From positions 452,001-516,000 of the forward strand of contig NZ_CP022253.1 of assembly GCF_003119195.2 (NCBI RefSeq): a stretch of DNA of 64,000 bases, given 5' to 3'. This DNA comes from Azospirillum baldaniorum. GTDB lineage: Bacteria; Pseudomonadota; Alphaproteobacteria; Azospirillales; Azospirillaceae. The number at the start of each line of letters is the position of its first letter. Positions within the stretch are counted from its first letter, which is position 1. Under the pieces are notes generated by a model. It saw only the letters and a list, made by a program, of their open reading frames with translations. It made no database searches and was not told where the DNA came from. The position numbers and the translations under genes are program-made. Of the stretch, positions 24,116-32,584 are shown piece after piece.

Positions 24116-25795
24116 ATGACCCTGCTGATCGACCTGTTCAACGGCCTTCCCGACATCGCCCGCATCATGCTGATGCTCAGCGTGGTGGCGGCGTCGGGGC
24201 TGGCGCTGGGACAGATCAAGGTGCGCGGCGTGGGGCTGGGCATCGGCGGGGTGCTGTTCGCCGGCATCGCCGCGGGGCACGTCGCCAAGGCGCTGGGCCT
24301 GACCTTCGACCATCACGTCCTGCATTTCATGCGGGAGTTCGGGCTGATCCTGTTCGTCTACACCATCGGCGTGCAGGTCGGCCCCGGCTTCTTCGCCGCC
24401 CTGAAGAAGTCCGGCCTGACGCTGAATCTGCTGGCCGCCTCGCTGGTCGGGCTGGGGGTGCTGGTGGCGGTGGCGATCCACGAAATCGGCGGGGTGCCGC
24501 TGCCGGCGGTGCTGGGCATCTTCTCCGGCGCCGTCACCAACACGCCGTCGCTGGGTGCCGCGCAGGAGATGCTGCGCGAGGTCGGGGCCTCGGCGGCGGA
24601 GATCAACACGCCGAGCCTCGGCTACGCCGTCGCCTACCCCTTCGGCATCGTCGGCATCCTCATCACCATGGGGCTGATCCGCGTCGTCTTCCGCATCGAC
24701 CCGGCGGCGGAGGCCGAGGCCTTCGAACGCAAGCGCCGCGCCCAGGTGGAAACCTTGGAGACGCTGGACGTCGCCGTGCGCAACCGGTCGGCCATGGGGC
24801 TGCCGCTGCGCGACATGGCGCTGTTCGGCGACCAGGGGGTGATGATCTCCCGCCTGCTGCGCGAGGGGCGGCTTCAGGTGCCGCACCCGGACACCTGCCT
24901 GCGCGCCGGCGACGTCGTGCATCTGGTCGGGCCGCGGGTCAAGCTGGAGGCGACGAAGCGGCTGCTCGGCGAGGCGGCGGAGGTGACGCTGACCACCAAG
25001 GGCACCGACATGCGCTGGGACCGGCTGGTCGTCACCAACGAGCATGTGCTGGGCAAGGCCATCGGCCAGCTCGACCTCGCCGACGCCTACGACGTGGTGG
25101 TCAGCCGCGTCAACCGGGCGGGCGTGGAGCTGGTGCCGAGCCCCGCCCTGCACCTCCAGTTCGGCGACATCCTGACCGCCATCGGCAAGCCGTCGGACCT
25201 CCAGCGGGTGGCGGCGCTGATGGGCAACTCGGCGCGGCGGCTCCAGCAGGTGGAGTTCGTGCCGGTCTTCATCGGCATCCTGCTGGGCGTGCTGCTCGGC
25301 TCCATCCCCTTCTACATTCCGGGGATGCCGGCGCCGCTGAAGCTGGGTCTGGCCGGCGGGCCGCTGGTGGCGGCGATCCTTCTGGCGCGCATCGGGCACA
25401 TCGGGCCGCTGGTCTGGTTCATGCCGCCCGCCGCCAACATGGCCCTGCGCGAGATCGGCATCGTCCTGTTCCTGGCGGTGGTCGGGCTGATGTCCGGCGA
25501 CCGCTTCGTCGAGACGCTGGTGCACGGCGACGGGCTGCTGTGGATCGGCTGCGGCATGCTGGTGACGCTGATCCCGCTGCTGGTCGTCGGCGTCATCGCG
25601 CGGGCCTTCGCCCGGCAGAACTACCTGACGATCTGCGGGCTGCTGTCCGGCAGCATGACGGACCCGCCCGCGCTCGCCTTTGCAAACGCAATGAGCGCAT
25701 CGGAGGCTCCCGCTCTCGCCTATGCCACTGTTTACCCTATGGTTATGTTTCTGCGTATCCTTGCGCCGCAGTTGATCGTCCTGTTCCTCTGGTAG
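24116..25795 (+). CDS. AspT/YidE-family transporter with two RCK_C domains (copy 1)
   Basis: A 559-residue transporter of the aspartate:alanine exchanger family. About five N-terminal helices (residues 1-170, with VRGVGLGIGGVLFAGIAAGH and FGLILFVYTIGVQVGPGFFA) and a second helical half (from ~375, with VPVFIGILLGVLLGSIPFYI and the conserved GHIGPLVWFMPPAANMALRE) flank two soluble TrkA-C domains (~205-290 and ~290-370). The domain order is that of YidE/AspT. The substrate is probably a dicarboxylate or amino acid, not determinable. It is followed by a close paralogue 71 nt downstream. The start is the ATG; a GTG three codons earlier is possible. Confidence 0.9.
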   Translation: MTLLIDLFNGLPDIARIMLMLSVVAASGLALGQIKVRGVGLGIGGVLFAGIAAGHVAKALGLTFDHHVLHFMREFGLILFVYTIGVQVGPGFFAALKKSGLTLNLLAASLVGLGVLVAVAIHEIGGVPLPAVLGIFSGAVTNTPSLGAAQEMLREVGASAAEINTPSLGYAVAYPFGIVGILITMGLIRVVFRIDPAAEAEAFERKRRAQVETLETLDVAVRNRSAMGLPLRDMALFGDQGVMISRLLREGRLQVPHPDTCLRAGDVVHLVGPRVKLEATKRLLGEAAEVTLTTKGTDMRWDRLVVTNEHVLGKAIGQLDLADAYDVVVSRVNRAGVELVPSPALHLQFGDILTAIGKPSDLQRVAALMGNSARRLQQVEFVPVFIGILLGVLLGSIPFYIPGMPAPLKLGLAGGPLVAAILLARIGHIGPLVWFMPPAANMALREIGIVLFLAVVGLMSGDRFVETLVHGDGLLWIGCGMLVTLIPLLVVGVIARAFARQNYLTICGLLSGSMTDPPALAFANAMSASEAPALAYATVYPMVMFLRILAPQLIVLFLW

Positions 25796-25866
25796 GAGGG
25801 CAACCCGGCGGGAGTCCCTCCCGCGGGATCGGCAGGCGGTCTGTCCTCGCGTGAGGAGACGCGGCC

Positions 25867-27546
25867 ATGCACGCGCTCATCGAACTCTTCCTGGCCATGC
25901 CGCCGATCGCGCGCGTGGTGTTCATGCTGGGCATCACCTCGGCCCTCGGGCTGGCGCTCGGCCACATACGGCTGCGCGGCGTGGGGCTGGGCATCGGCGG
26001 CGTGCTGTTCGCGGGCATCGCGGTCGGCCACTTCGCCAAGCAGGCCGGGGTGACGCTGAACGCCGAGATGATGGAGTTCATCCGCGACTTCGGCCTGATC
26101 CTGTTCGTCTACACCATCGGCATCCAGGTCGGCCCCGGCTTCTTCGCGGCGCTGAAGAAGTCCGGGCTGGCGCTGAACGGGCTGGCGCTGCTGATGGTCG
26201 GGTCGAGCATCCTGCTGACCGCGATCCTGGTGTTGTTCGACCTCGTGCCGCTGGGCTCCGGCCTTGGCGTCTTCGCGGGCGGGGTGACCAACGCCCCGGC
26301 GCTGGCCGCCTCGCAGCAGGTGCTGAAAGAGGTCGGGGCCGACGCCGCGGTGATGGCCCTGCCGGGGCTGGCCTTCGCCGTCACCTATCCCTTCGGCATC
26401 GCTGGCAACCTGCTGGCCATGGCGGCGGTACGGATCGTTTTCCGCATCGACCCGCAGGAGGAGGCCAGGGCCTTCGAGGCCGCCCGGCGCGCCGAGGTCG
26501 CGGCGCTCGACACCATGGACATCGCCGTCACCAACCCGGCCCTGCGCGGGGTGCGGTTGGGCGACCTGACCCTGCTGCCGAGCCTGGGGGTCTGCGCGTC
26601 GCGGCTGCTGCGCGGCGGCCAGCTCCGCGTGCCCGGCGAGGACACGCGGCTGGAGGAGGGCGACGTGCTGCATGTGGTCGGCCCACGCCCGAAGCTGGAG
26701 CAGGTCCGCCTGCTGATGGGGCGGGAGGCCGACGTCCGGCTGACCACCAAGGGCAGCGACCTGCGGTGGGAGCGCATCGTCGTCACCGCCAACCCGGTGC
26801 TGGGCAAGTCCATCGCCGCGCTGAACCTCAAGGGGGCGTGCGACGTGGTGGTCAGCCGGGTCAACCGCGCCGGGGTGGAGCTGGTGCCCAACGCCGCGCT
26901 GAAGCTGCAGTTCGGCGACATCCTGACGGTGATCGGCAAGCCCGACGACCTCAAGGCGGCCGGCTGCATCATCGGCAACTCCGAACGGCGGCTGCAGACG
27001 GTGGAGATGATCCCGGTCTTCGTCGGCATCACGCTGGGGGCGCTGCTCGGCGCCATCCCGCTGTTCCTGCCGGGCATGCCGGCGCCGCTGCGGCTGGGCA
27101 TGGCCGGCGGGCCGCTGATCGTCGCCATCGTTCTGGCGCGCATCGGCCACATCGGGCCGCTGGTCTGGTTCATGCCGCCCGCCGCCAACCTCGCCCTGCG
27201 CGAGATCGGCATCGTCCTGTTCCTCGCCGTGCTGGGCATCGCGTCGGGCGACCGCTTCGTCGAGACGATGGCGAGCGGCGCCGGGCTGCCCTGGATGGCC
27301 TGGGGCGTCCTGGTCACGCTGGTGCCGCTGCTGCTGACCGGGCTGCTGGCGCGCGGGGTGATGAAGCTGAACTTCCTCAGCATCTGCGGCGTTCTGGCCG
27401 GGGCGCAGACCAACCCGCCGGGCCTCGCCTACGCCAACGCGGTGGTCGCGTCGGAAGCGCCGGCGTTGGCCTACGCCACCGTCTACCCGCTGGCCATGTG
27501 CCTGCGCATCCTGGCGCCGCAGCTTCTGGTGCTGATGCTGTGGTGA
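25867..27546 (+). CDS. AspT/YidE-family transporter with two RCK_C domains (copy 2)
   Basis: A 559-residue paralogue of the preceding gene, equal in length and alignable end to end without large gaps. Identical stretches include GVGLGIGGVLFAGIA, LILFVYTIG, QVGPGFFAALKKSG, DVVVSRVNRAGVELVP and GHIGPLVWFMPPAAN. It differs most in the first periplasmic loops and the ends of helices. GTGAGGAGAC before the ATG is a good ribosome site. The tandem pair probably arose by duplication, and the two may have different substrates or form a hetero-oligomer. Confidence 0.9.
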   Translation: MHALIELFLAMPPIARVVFMLGITSALGLALGHIRLRGVGLGIGGVLFAGIAVGHFAKQAGVTLNAEMMEFIRDFGLILFVYTIGIQVGPGFFAALKKSGLALNGLALLMVGSSILLTAILVLFDLVPLGSGLGVFAGGVTNAPALAASQQVLKEVGADAAVMALPGLAFAVTYPFGIAGNLLAMAAVRIVFRIDPQEEARAFEAARRAEVAALDTMDIAVTNPALRGVRLGDLTLLPSLGVCASRLLRGGQLRVPGEDTRLEEGDVLHVVGPRPKLEQVRLLMGREADVRLTTKGSDLRWERIVVTANPVLGKSIAALNLKGACDVVVSRVNRAGVELVPNAALKLQFGDILTVIGKPDDLKAAGCIIGNSERRLQTVEMIPVFVGITLGALLGAIPLFLPGMPAPLRLGMAGGPLIVAIVLARIGHIGPLVWFMPPAANLALREIGIVLFLAVLGIASGDRFVETMASGAGLPWMAWGVLVTLVPLLLTGLLARGVMKLNFLSICGVLAGAQTNPPGLAYANAVVASEAPALAYATVYPLAMCLRILAPQLLVLMLW

Positions 27547-27698
27547 AAAACCCGCCGGCTTCCCCCATCGCGCGGTTGCCCCAGGGCCCGCAAAATCCGC
27601 GTTGCGGGAGTTTGTCCGGCGGTCTAGCCTAGCGGCACCGTCCAGGGTTGGGCGGTCCAGACCGCTCCCCGCCCCCGCTCGCCGCCGACAAGCCCCGC

Positions 27699-28505
27699 AT
27701 GCACCGACACCCGCCCACGAATCCCAACGCCCCCGAAGCCGTCCTCGTCGAGAATGTCCACAAGCGCTTCGGTCCGCTGGAGGTGCTGAAGGGCGTCTCC
27801 CTGACCGCGCGCGAGGGCGACGTCATCACGCTGATCGGCTCCTCCGGCTCCGGCAAGAGCACGCTTCTGCGCTGCATCAACATGCTGGAGGTGCCGGACG
27901 AGGGGCGGATCGTCATCGGCGGCGAGGCCATCGGCCTGAAGAAGGCGCGCGGCGGCCAGACCGTTCCCGCCGATTCCCGGCAGGTGGACCGCATCCGCAC
28001 CCGGTTGGGCATGGTGTTCCAGAGCTTCAACCTCTGGACCCACATGACCATCCTGGAGAACGTCATCGAGGCGCCGGTCCATGTGCTGGGCGTCCCGAAG
28101 GCGGAGGCGGTGGACCGCGCCCGCAAGCTGCTGGACAAGGTGGGCATCCTGGCCAAGGCCGAGTCCTACCCGGTGCAGCTCTCCGGCGGGCAGCAGCAGC
28201 GCGCCGCCATCGCCCGCGCGCTGGCCATGCAGCCCAAGGTGATGCTGTTCGACGAGCCGACCTCCGCGCTCGACCCCGAGCTGGTGGGCGAGGTGCTGCT
28301 GGTCATCCGCCAGCTCGCCGAGGAGGGCAACACCATGATTCTGGTGACGCACGAGATGGGCTTCGCCCGCGAGGTCGCGTCGGAGGTGGTGTTCCTCCAC
28401 CAGGGCCGGATCGAGGAGCGGGGGCCGCCCGACCGGGTTCTGGTCAATCCGGAATCGGACCGCGTGCGACAGTTCCTGTCGCGCCACCTGTCCGGCGGCG
28501 GCTGA
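27699..28505 (+). CDS. Polar amino-acid ABC transporter ATP-binding protein
   Basis: A 268-residue HisP/GlnQ-type ATPase. Walker A is GSSGSGKSTLLRCIN, the Q-loop VFQSFNLWTHMT, the signature LSGGQQQRAAIARAL, Walker B VMLFDEPTSALDPELV, and the H-loop VTHEMGF. It is the first gene of a four-gene cassette (ATPase, binding protein, two permeases). The ATG gives MHRHPPTNPN; a longer frame upstream has no support. The histidine/lysine-arginine-ornithine type is most similar, but specificity cannot be fixed. Confidence 0.94.
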   Translation: MHRHPPTNPNAPEAVLVENVHKRFGPLEVLKGVSLTAREGDVITLIGSSGSGKSTLLRCINMLEVPDEGRIVIGGEAIGLKKARGGQTVPADSRQVDRIRTRLGMVFQSFNLWTHMTILENVIEAPVHVLGVPKAEAVDRARKLLDKVGILAKAESYPVQLSGGQQQRAAIARALAMQPKVMLFDEPTSALDPELVGEVLLVIRQLAEEGNTMILVTHEMGFAREVASEVVFLHQGRIEERGPPDRVLVNPESDRVRQFLSRHLSGGG

Positions 28506-28611
28506 ATCGATCGCGCGAGGACGGCCCGCTCAATTCCCTTGACTGGCGCTGTAAAACCGTAAACCTCAGAGCCTGCCCGAGCATAAGAGCCATCCATAAG
28601 GGCATCAGAAC

Positions 28612-28619
28612 AGAGGAGG
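28612..28619 (+). promoter_or_regulatory. Strong ribosome-binding site deciding a GTG start
   Basis: AGAGGAGG lies 7 nt before the GTG of the binding-protein gene, and so supports that non-ATG start, which is immediately followed by the signal peptide. Confidence 0.75.
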
Positions 28620-28626
28620 TTTTCCC

Positions 28627-29463
28627 GTGAAGAAGATCGTTGCGGCCCTGGCGCTCGGCGCCATCGTGGCGGTTGCCGGCACCGCCGCCGAAGCCAAGGA
28701 CTGGAAGAAGATCCGCATCGCCACCGAGGGGGCCTACGCCCCCTGGAACGCGACGGACCCGTCGGGCAAGCTGATCGGCTTCGAGCCGGACCTCGCCCTG
28801 GAACTCTGCAAGCGGATCAAGGCCGAGTGCGAGATCGTCGCCCAGGATTGGGACGGCATGATCCCGGCCATCCAGCAGGGCAAGTACGACGCCATCATGG
28901 CGGCGATGTCGATCACCGACGAGCGTGAGAAGGTCATCGCCTTCGCCGGCCCCTACGGCACCGAGCCGTCGATGTTCGGGACCATGAAAAATTCGCCGCT
29001 CGCCAAGGCGACCTTCCCCGGCGAGCGCTACGACCTGTCGAAGGACGACCCGAAGGCCGCCATCGCCGCCCTGGCCGACGCGCTGAAGGGCAAGACGGTC
29101 GGCGTGCAGACCTCGACCATCCAGGCGAACTTCATGGAGAAGCTGCTGCCGCAGGTAGCCGTCCGCACCTACGACAAGCTGGACAACGCCGGCATCGACA
29201 TGGCCGCCGGCCGCGTCGACGCCATCTTCGGCGACCGTTCGGCGGTGGACGCCATCCTCAAGGCCGACGCCGGCAACGGCATGACCCTGTTCGGTCCGGC
29301 CTTCGCGCGCGGCGTGCTGGGCAAGGGCGTGGGCGTGGGCCTGCGCAAGGCCGACGGCGACCTGAAGGAGCTGTTCAACAAGGCCATCGCCGAGGCCAAC
29401 CAGGACGGCACCATCACGAAGCTGAGCACCCAGCACTTCGGCTACGACATCTCGATCAAGTAA
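28627..29463 (+). CDS. Polar amino-acid ABC transporter substrate-binding protein
   Basis: A 278-residue periplasmic protein. A signal peptide (MKKIVAALALGAIVAVAGTA, cleavage near AEA-KD) precedes an SBP_bac_3 domain (IRIATEGAYAPWNATDPSGK, GFEPDLALELCKRIKAECEI, WDGMIPAIQQGKYDAIMAAM, RVDAIFGDRSAV). Two Cys in LCKRIKAEC resemble the disulfide of lysine/arginine/ornithine- and octopine-type proteins. The ligand is likely a basic or opine-like amino acid, by inference only. The TAA stop lies in a 16-nt tandem repeat. Confidence 0.93.
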   Translation: MKKIVAALALGAIVAVAGTAAEAKDWKKIRIATEGAYAPWNATDPSGKLIGFEPDLALELCKRIKAECEIVAQDWDGMIPAIQQGKYDAIMAAMSITDEREKVIAFAGPYGTEPSMFGTMKNSPLAKATFPGERYDLSKDDPKAAIAALADALKGKTVGVQTSTIQANFMEKLLPQVAVRTYDKLDNAGIDMAAGRVDAIFGDRSAVDAILKADAGNGMTLFGPAFARGVLGKGVGVGLRKADGDLKELFNKAIAEANQDGTITKLSTQHFGYDISIK

Positions 29464-29499
29464 CTGGTCGATCAAGTAACCGGTCGATCAAGTAACCGG
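29452..29499 (+). repeat. 16-nt tandem repeat over the binding-protein stop codon
   Basis: Three head-to-tail copies of TCGATCAAGTAACYGG (29452-29467, 29468-29483, 29484-29499). Copies two and three are identical; copy one has T for C at one position. Each contains the codons for the last residues and TAA. Because 16 is not a multiple of three, the TAA recurs in all three frames (29461, 29477, 29493). Confidence 0.95.
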
Positions 29500-29516
29500 C
29501 CATCATGTGAAGGGAT

Positions 29517-29545
29517 GCCCCTCTCCCCCGTCGCGGGGGAGGGGA
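29517..29545. repeat. Short GC-rich hairpin, remnant-like palindromic repeat
   Basis: CCCCTCTCCCCCGTCGCGGG followed by GGAGGGG forms a near-perfect inverted repeat between the binding-protein and permease genes. It shares the CCTCTCCC/GGGAGAGG style of the larger intergenic repeats and may modulate expression within the cassette. Confidence 0.5.
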
Positions 29546-29584
29546 ACCCGGTTCGGAGCCCTTTCGGAGCCCATTTCGGAGCGC

Positions 29585-30289
29585 ATGTTCGAACTTCTCT
29601 CCTTCGGCCCGAACGGGTGGGGCGGCCAGCTTCTCGGCGGGGCCGCGATGACGGTCGCCGTGTCGGTGTCGGCCTTCGTCCTCGGCCTCGTCTTCGGCTC
29701 GCTCGGCGCGTCGGCGAAGCTCAGCCGCAACCTCGCCCTCACCGGCGTGGCGGAGGTCTACACCACCGTCGTCCGCGGCGTTCCCGAACTGCTGGTCATC
29801 TACCTGCTGTTCTTCGGTGGCAGCGGCGCGGTCATGGCCGTCGGCCGGGTCTTCGGCTACGAGGGCTACATCGAGCTGAACGCCTTCTCCATCGGCGTGC
29901 TGGCGGTCGGTCTGATCTCCGGCGCCTATTCGACGGAGGTGATCCGCGGCGCGGTCCAGGCGGTGCCCCACGGCCAGATCGAGGCGGCGCGCGCCTGCGG
30001 CATGTCGCGCTGGCTGATCCTGCGCCGCATCCTGGTGCCGCAGACCCTGCGCTACGCCCTGCCGGGGCTGGGCAACGTCTGGCAGCTCACCCTGAAGGAC
30101 ACGGCGCTGATCTCCGTGACGGCGCTGGCCGAGATCATGCGCGTGTCGCATGTGGCGGCGGGGTCGACCCGCCAGCCGTTCCTGTTCTACACCACCGCGG
30201 CGGTGCTCTACCTCCTGCTCACCACCGTTTCCACGGTGGCGTTCGAGCGGGCGGAACGCTACGCCAATCGCGGCGTGCGGAGGGCCTGA
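29585..30289 (+). CDS. Polar amino-acid ABC transporter permease 1 (HisQ-like)
   Basis: A 234-residue inner-membrane permease with about five helices and the EAA loop PHGQIEAARACGMSRWLILR, which contacts the ATPase. It starts MFELLSFGPNGWGGQLLGGA. It is separated by ~120 nt from the binding-protein gene, with the tandem stop repeat and a hairpin between, and by 3 nt from the second permease. Together the two permeases form the heterodimeric channel. Confidence 0.94.
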   Translation: MFELLSFGPNGWGGQLLGGAAMTVAVSVSAFVLGLVFGSLGASAKLSRNLALTGVAEVYTTVVRGVPELLVIYLLFFGGSGAVMAVGRVFGYEGYIELNAFSIGVLAVGLISGAYSTEVIRGAVQAVPHGQIEAARACGMSRWLILRRILVPQTLRYALPGLGNVWQLTLKDTALISVTALAEIMRVSHVAAGSTRQPFLFYTTAAVLYLLLTTVSTVAFERAERYANRGVRRA

Positions 30290-30292
30290 CCC

Positions 30293-30982
30293 ATGAACTG
30301 GGACCTGATGTGGGACAGCGTGCCCACCCTCCTGCGCGGCGTTCCGGTGACCCTGCAGCTGGTCGGGCTGGCGCTGCTGTTCGGCGCGGGCGTGGCCTTC
30401 GCGGTGGCTCTGCTGCGGCTGTACGGCAACCGAGTCACCGAGCGGCTGATGGCCGCCTACGTCTTCGTGTTCCGCGGCACGCCGCTGCTCGTGCAGATCT
30501 TCCTGATCTATTACGGCATGGGCCAGTTCGAGCTGGTGCGCAGCAGCTTCCTCTGGGTCTATCTGCGCGAGCCCTTCTGGTGTGCGATCCTGGCGCTGAC
30601 GCTGAACACCGGCGCCTACACCAGCGAGATCCTGCGCGGCGCCATCCTGTCGGTGCCGCAGGGCCAGATCGAGGCGGCGCGGGCCTGCGGCATGTCGCGC
30701 ACGCTGCTGTTCCGCCGGATCATGATGCCGGTGGCGATCCGCCAGATGCTGCCGGCCTACGGCAACGAGGTGATTTTGATGGTCAAGGCCAGCTCGCTCG
30801 CCAGCACCATCACGCTTCTGGAGATCACCGGCATCGCCCGCAAGATCATCGCGCAGAGCTTCGCGGTGTTCGAGGTGTTCATCGTGGCGGGCAGCATCTA
30901 TCTGCTGCTGAACTTCATCGCCTCGCGCCTGATCCGTTATGCGGAGTGGCGCATGACCCCCTACCTGCGGGCGCGGGGGTAG
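30293..30982 (+). CDS. Polar amino-acid ABC transporter permease 2 (HisM-like)
   Basis: A 229-residue permease with five helices and the EAA loop SVPQGQIEAARACGMSRTLL. The N-terminus MNWDLMWDSVPTLLRGVPVT and VFRGTPLLVQIFLIYYG are typical of HisM/OccM. It is the last gene of the cassette and is followed by a family B palindromic repeat. Confidence 0.94.
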   Translation: MNWDLMWDSVPTLLRGVPVTLQLVGLALLFGAGVAFAVALLRLYGNRVTERLMAAYVFVFRGTPLLVQIFLIYYGMGQFELVRSSFLWVYLREPFWCAILALTLNTGAYTSEILRGAILSVPQGQIEAARACGMSRTLLFRRIMMPVAIRQMLPAYGNEVILMVKASSLASTITLLEITGIARKIIAQSFAVFEVFIVAGSIYLLLNFIASRLIRYAEWRMTPYLRARG

Positions 30983-30988
30983 GCGGCT

Positions 30989-31079
30989 GCCCCCACCCCG
31001 ACCCTCCCCCGCTTGCGCAGGGGAGGGAGTTGGCGTCCGTCCCCTCCCCTGCGAAGCGGGGGAGGGTTAGGGTGGGGGC
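30989..31079. repeat. Palindromic intergenic repeat, family B (copy 1)
   Basis: GCCCCCACCCCGACCCTCCC on the left is mirrored by GGGAGGGTTAGGGTGGGGGC on the right, with internal CCCCGC/GCGGGG stems. The right ~40 nt are the exact reverse complement of 54772-54811, another copy. It lies between the ABC cassette and the EamA gene. Confidence 0.9.
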
Positions 31080-31115
31080 GACACTTCCCTCACTCAACAG
31101 GCGAGCAAGACGCTC

Positions 31116-32162
31116 ATGCCCCGAACCGGCGCGACGACCGCTATCCTGGCCGCGGTCCTTTTCGGCCTCAGCACGCCGCTGGCGAAGCTGCTGGTCCATG
31201 ACCTGTCCCCCTGGATGCTGGCGGGCCTGCTGTATCTCGGCTCCGGGATCGGGCTGGGGCTGGTCCGGCTGCTCCGTCTGCTGACAGGGTCGCGAAAACG
31301 CAGCGAACGCGGCCTCCGCGGCGCCGAATGGTTCTGGCTGCTGACCGCTGTCGCTGCCGGGGGCATCGCCGGGCCGGTTCTGCTGATGTTCGGCCTGACG
31401 GCGACGCCGGCATCCACCGCCTCGCTGCTGCTCAATCTGGAAGGGGTGTTCACCGCCCTGCTGGCGTGGTTCGTCTTTCGGGAGGGCGTCGACCGGCGCC
31501 TCATCGCCGGCATGATCGCCATCGTGGCGGGAGCGGTCGTGCTGTCCTGGGGCAGAGCGGTCAGCCTGGACGGCGGTTGGGGACCGGCCGCGGTCGCCGC
31601 CGCCTGCCTGATGTGGGCGGCGGACAACAACCTGACCCGCAAGGTGTCCCTGGCCGACCCGGCGGACATCGCCACGATCAAGGGGCTGGTGGCCGGCACC
31701 GTCAATGTCGGGATCGCCCTGGCGCTCGGTGACGGCCTGCCCGCGGTGCCGACCGCGGCGGCGGCGATGCTGGTCGGGTTGCTGGGCTACGGCGTCAGCC
31801 TCGTGCTGTTCGTGGTCGCCCTGCGCCACATCGGCGCCGCCCGCACCGGGGCCTATTTCTCGACGGCCCCCTTCGTCGGCGGCATCGCCTCCCTGGCGAT
31901 CTTCGGGGAGCCGCTGACGGTTGGGCTGGCCGCGGCGGCGGCCCTGATGGGACTCGGCGTCTGGCTGCACCTGACCGAGGATCACGACCATGAGCATGAC
32001 CACGAGGAGATGGAGCACGACCATCCGCATGTCCATGACGAGCACCACCGGCACCATCACGATGGCCCAGTGACCGAGCCGCACACCCACCGGCATCGTC
32101 ACGTGCGCCTGCGGCACCGGCACGCCCACTTTCCGGATGCCCACCACGCGCACAGGCACTGA
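31116..32162 (+). CDS. EamA/DMT permease with histidine-rich C-terminal tail
   Basis: A 348-residue inner-membrane protein. Residues 1-284 are a ten-helix EamA transporter (AAVLFGLSTPLAKLLVHDLS, LFGLTATPASTASLLLNLEG, RHIGAARTGAYFSTAPFVGG). From about residue 285 there is a 64-residue tail with 25 histidines, mixed with Asp/Glu at first (EDHDHEHDHEEMEHDHPHVH) and Arg later (THRHRHVRLRHRHAHF). This tail suggests metal binding, with nickel, cobalt or zinc the usual partners of such runs, so the protein may transport or be gated by a metal. Its orientation after the last helix would normally be cytoplasmic. It appears monocistronic. Confidence 0.88.
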   Translation: MPRTGATTAILAAVLFGLSTPLAKLLVHDLSPWMLAGLLYLGSGIGLGLVRLLRLLTGSRKRSERGLRGAEWFWLLTAVAAGGIAGPVLLMFGLTATPASTASLLLNLEGVFTALLAWFVFREGVDRRLIAGMIAIVAGAVVLSWGRAVSLDGGWGPAAVAAACLMWAADNNLTRKVSLADPADIATIKGLVAGTVNVGIALALGDGLPAVPTAAAAMLVGLLGYGVSLVLFVVALRHIGAARTGAYFSTAPFVGGIASLAIFGEPLTVGLAAAAALMGLGVWLHLTEDHDHEHDHEEMEHDHPHVHDEHHRHHHDGPVTEPHTHRHRHVRLRHRHAHFPDAHHAHRH

Positions 32163-32220
32163 GGCTTGGGCCGGATCGGCGAACGTTTTAAAAAGAATGG
32201 GAAGATTTGGCCGACGCCGC

Positions 32221-32242
32221 GTGCGACAGGGCGGTGTCGCAC
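32221..32242. repeat. Inverted repeat between the EamA gene and tRNA-Ala
   Basis: GTGCGACA and TGTCGCAC flank a 6-nt loop (perfect 8-bp stem). A looser palindrome around two GAATTC sites follows at 32248-32275. It may end the tRNA transcript on the minus strand or the EamA transcript on the plus strand; there is no adjacent T-tract on either. Confidence 0.45.
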
Positions 32243-32302
32243 CGCAGGGAATTCCGCCGCTTCCGGGCGAATTCCTGTGTCGCATCACTGTCTTGGGGGG
32301 AT

Positions 32303-32378
32303 TGGTGGAGCCGAGGAGGATCGAACTCCCGACCTACGCATTGCGAACGCGTCGCTCTCCCAGCTGAGCTACGGCCCC
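32303..32378 (-). tRNA. tRNA-Ala (anticodon CGC)
   Basis: A 76-nt cloverleaf on the minus strand with CCA encoded. The acceptor stem is GGGGCCG with CGGCTCC and includes the G3-U70 pair that marks tRNA-Ala. The D arm is GCTCAGCTGGGAGAGC, the anticodon loop TTCGCAA (CGC, reading GCG), and the T arm GGGAGTTCGATCCTCC. No integrase or duplicated 3' end is nearby. Confidence 0.97.
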
Positions 32379-32403
32379 ACACACCGTTACCGGCGTGCGG
32401 CGG

Positions 32404-32432
32404 ATAATGGTGATGCGGAGGGTGCCTGTCAA
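32404..32432 (-). promoter_or_regulatory. Sigma-70-type promoter of tRNA-Ala
   Basis: On the minus strand: TTGACA (32432-32427), a 17-nt spacer, CATTAT (32409-32404). This is a near-consensus promoter about 26 nt upstream of the mature 5' end. It is the clearest housekeeping promoter in the window. Confidence 0.85.
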
Positions 32433-32584
32433 GCCCTCTGAACGCGCCTGATTGCGGGCATCGGCGGTTCACGGAAGGGGATGGCGAAGGGGATGATGGC
32501 GGCCCGCCGCGCGGCACTGGACAGCACTCGCCGCTTGTGCTTAGGGTGCCCCGCAAAATCGGACAATAAAGGGACGGGCCGGGC

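Noticed and set aside
32303..32378. tRNA-Ala as an integration site for a genomic island
   Set aside because: There is no integrase gene, no duplicated tRNA 3' end, and the flanking genes are ordinary chromosomal genes.
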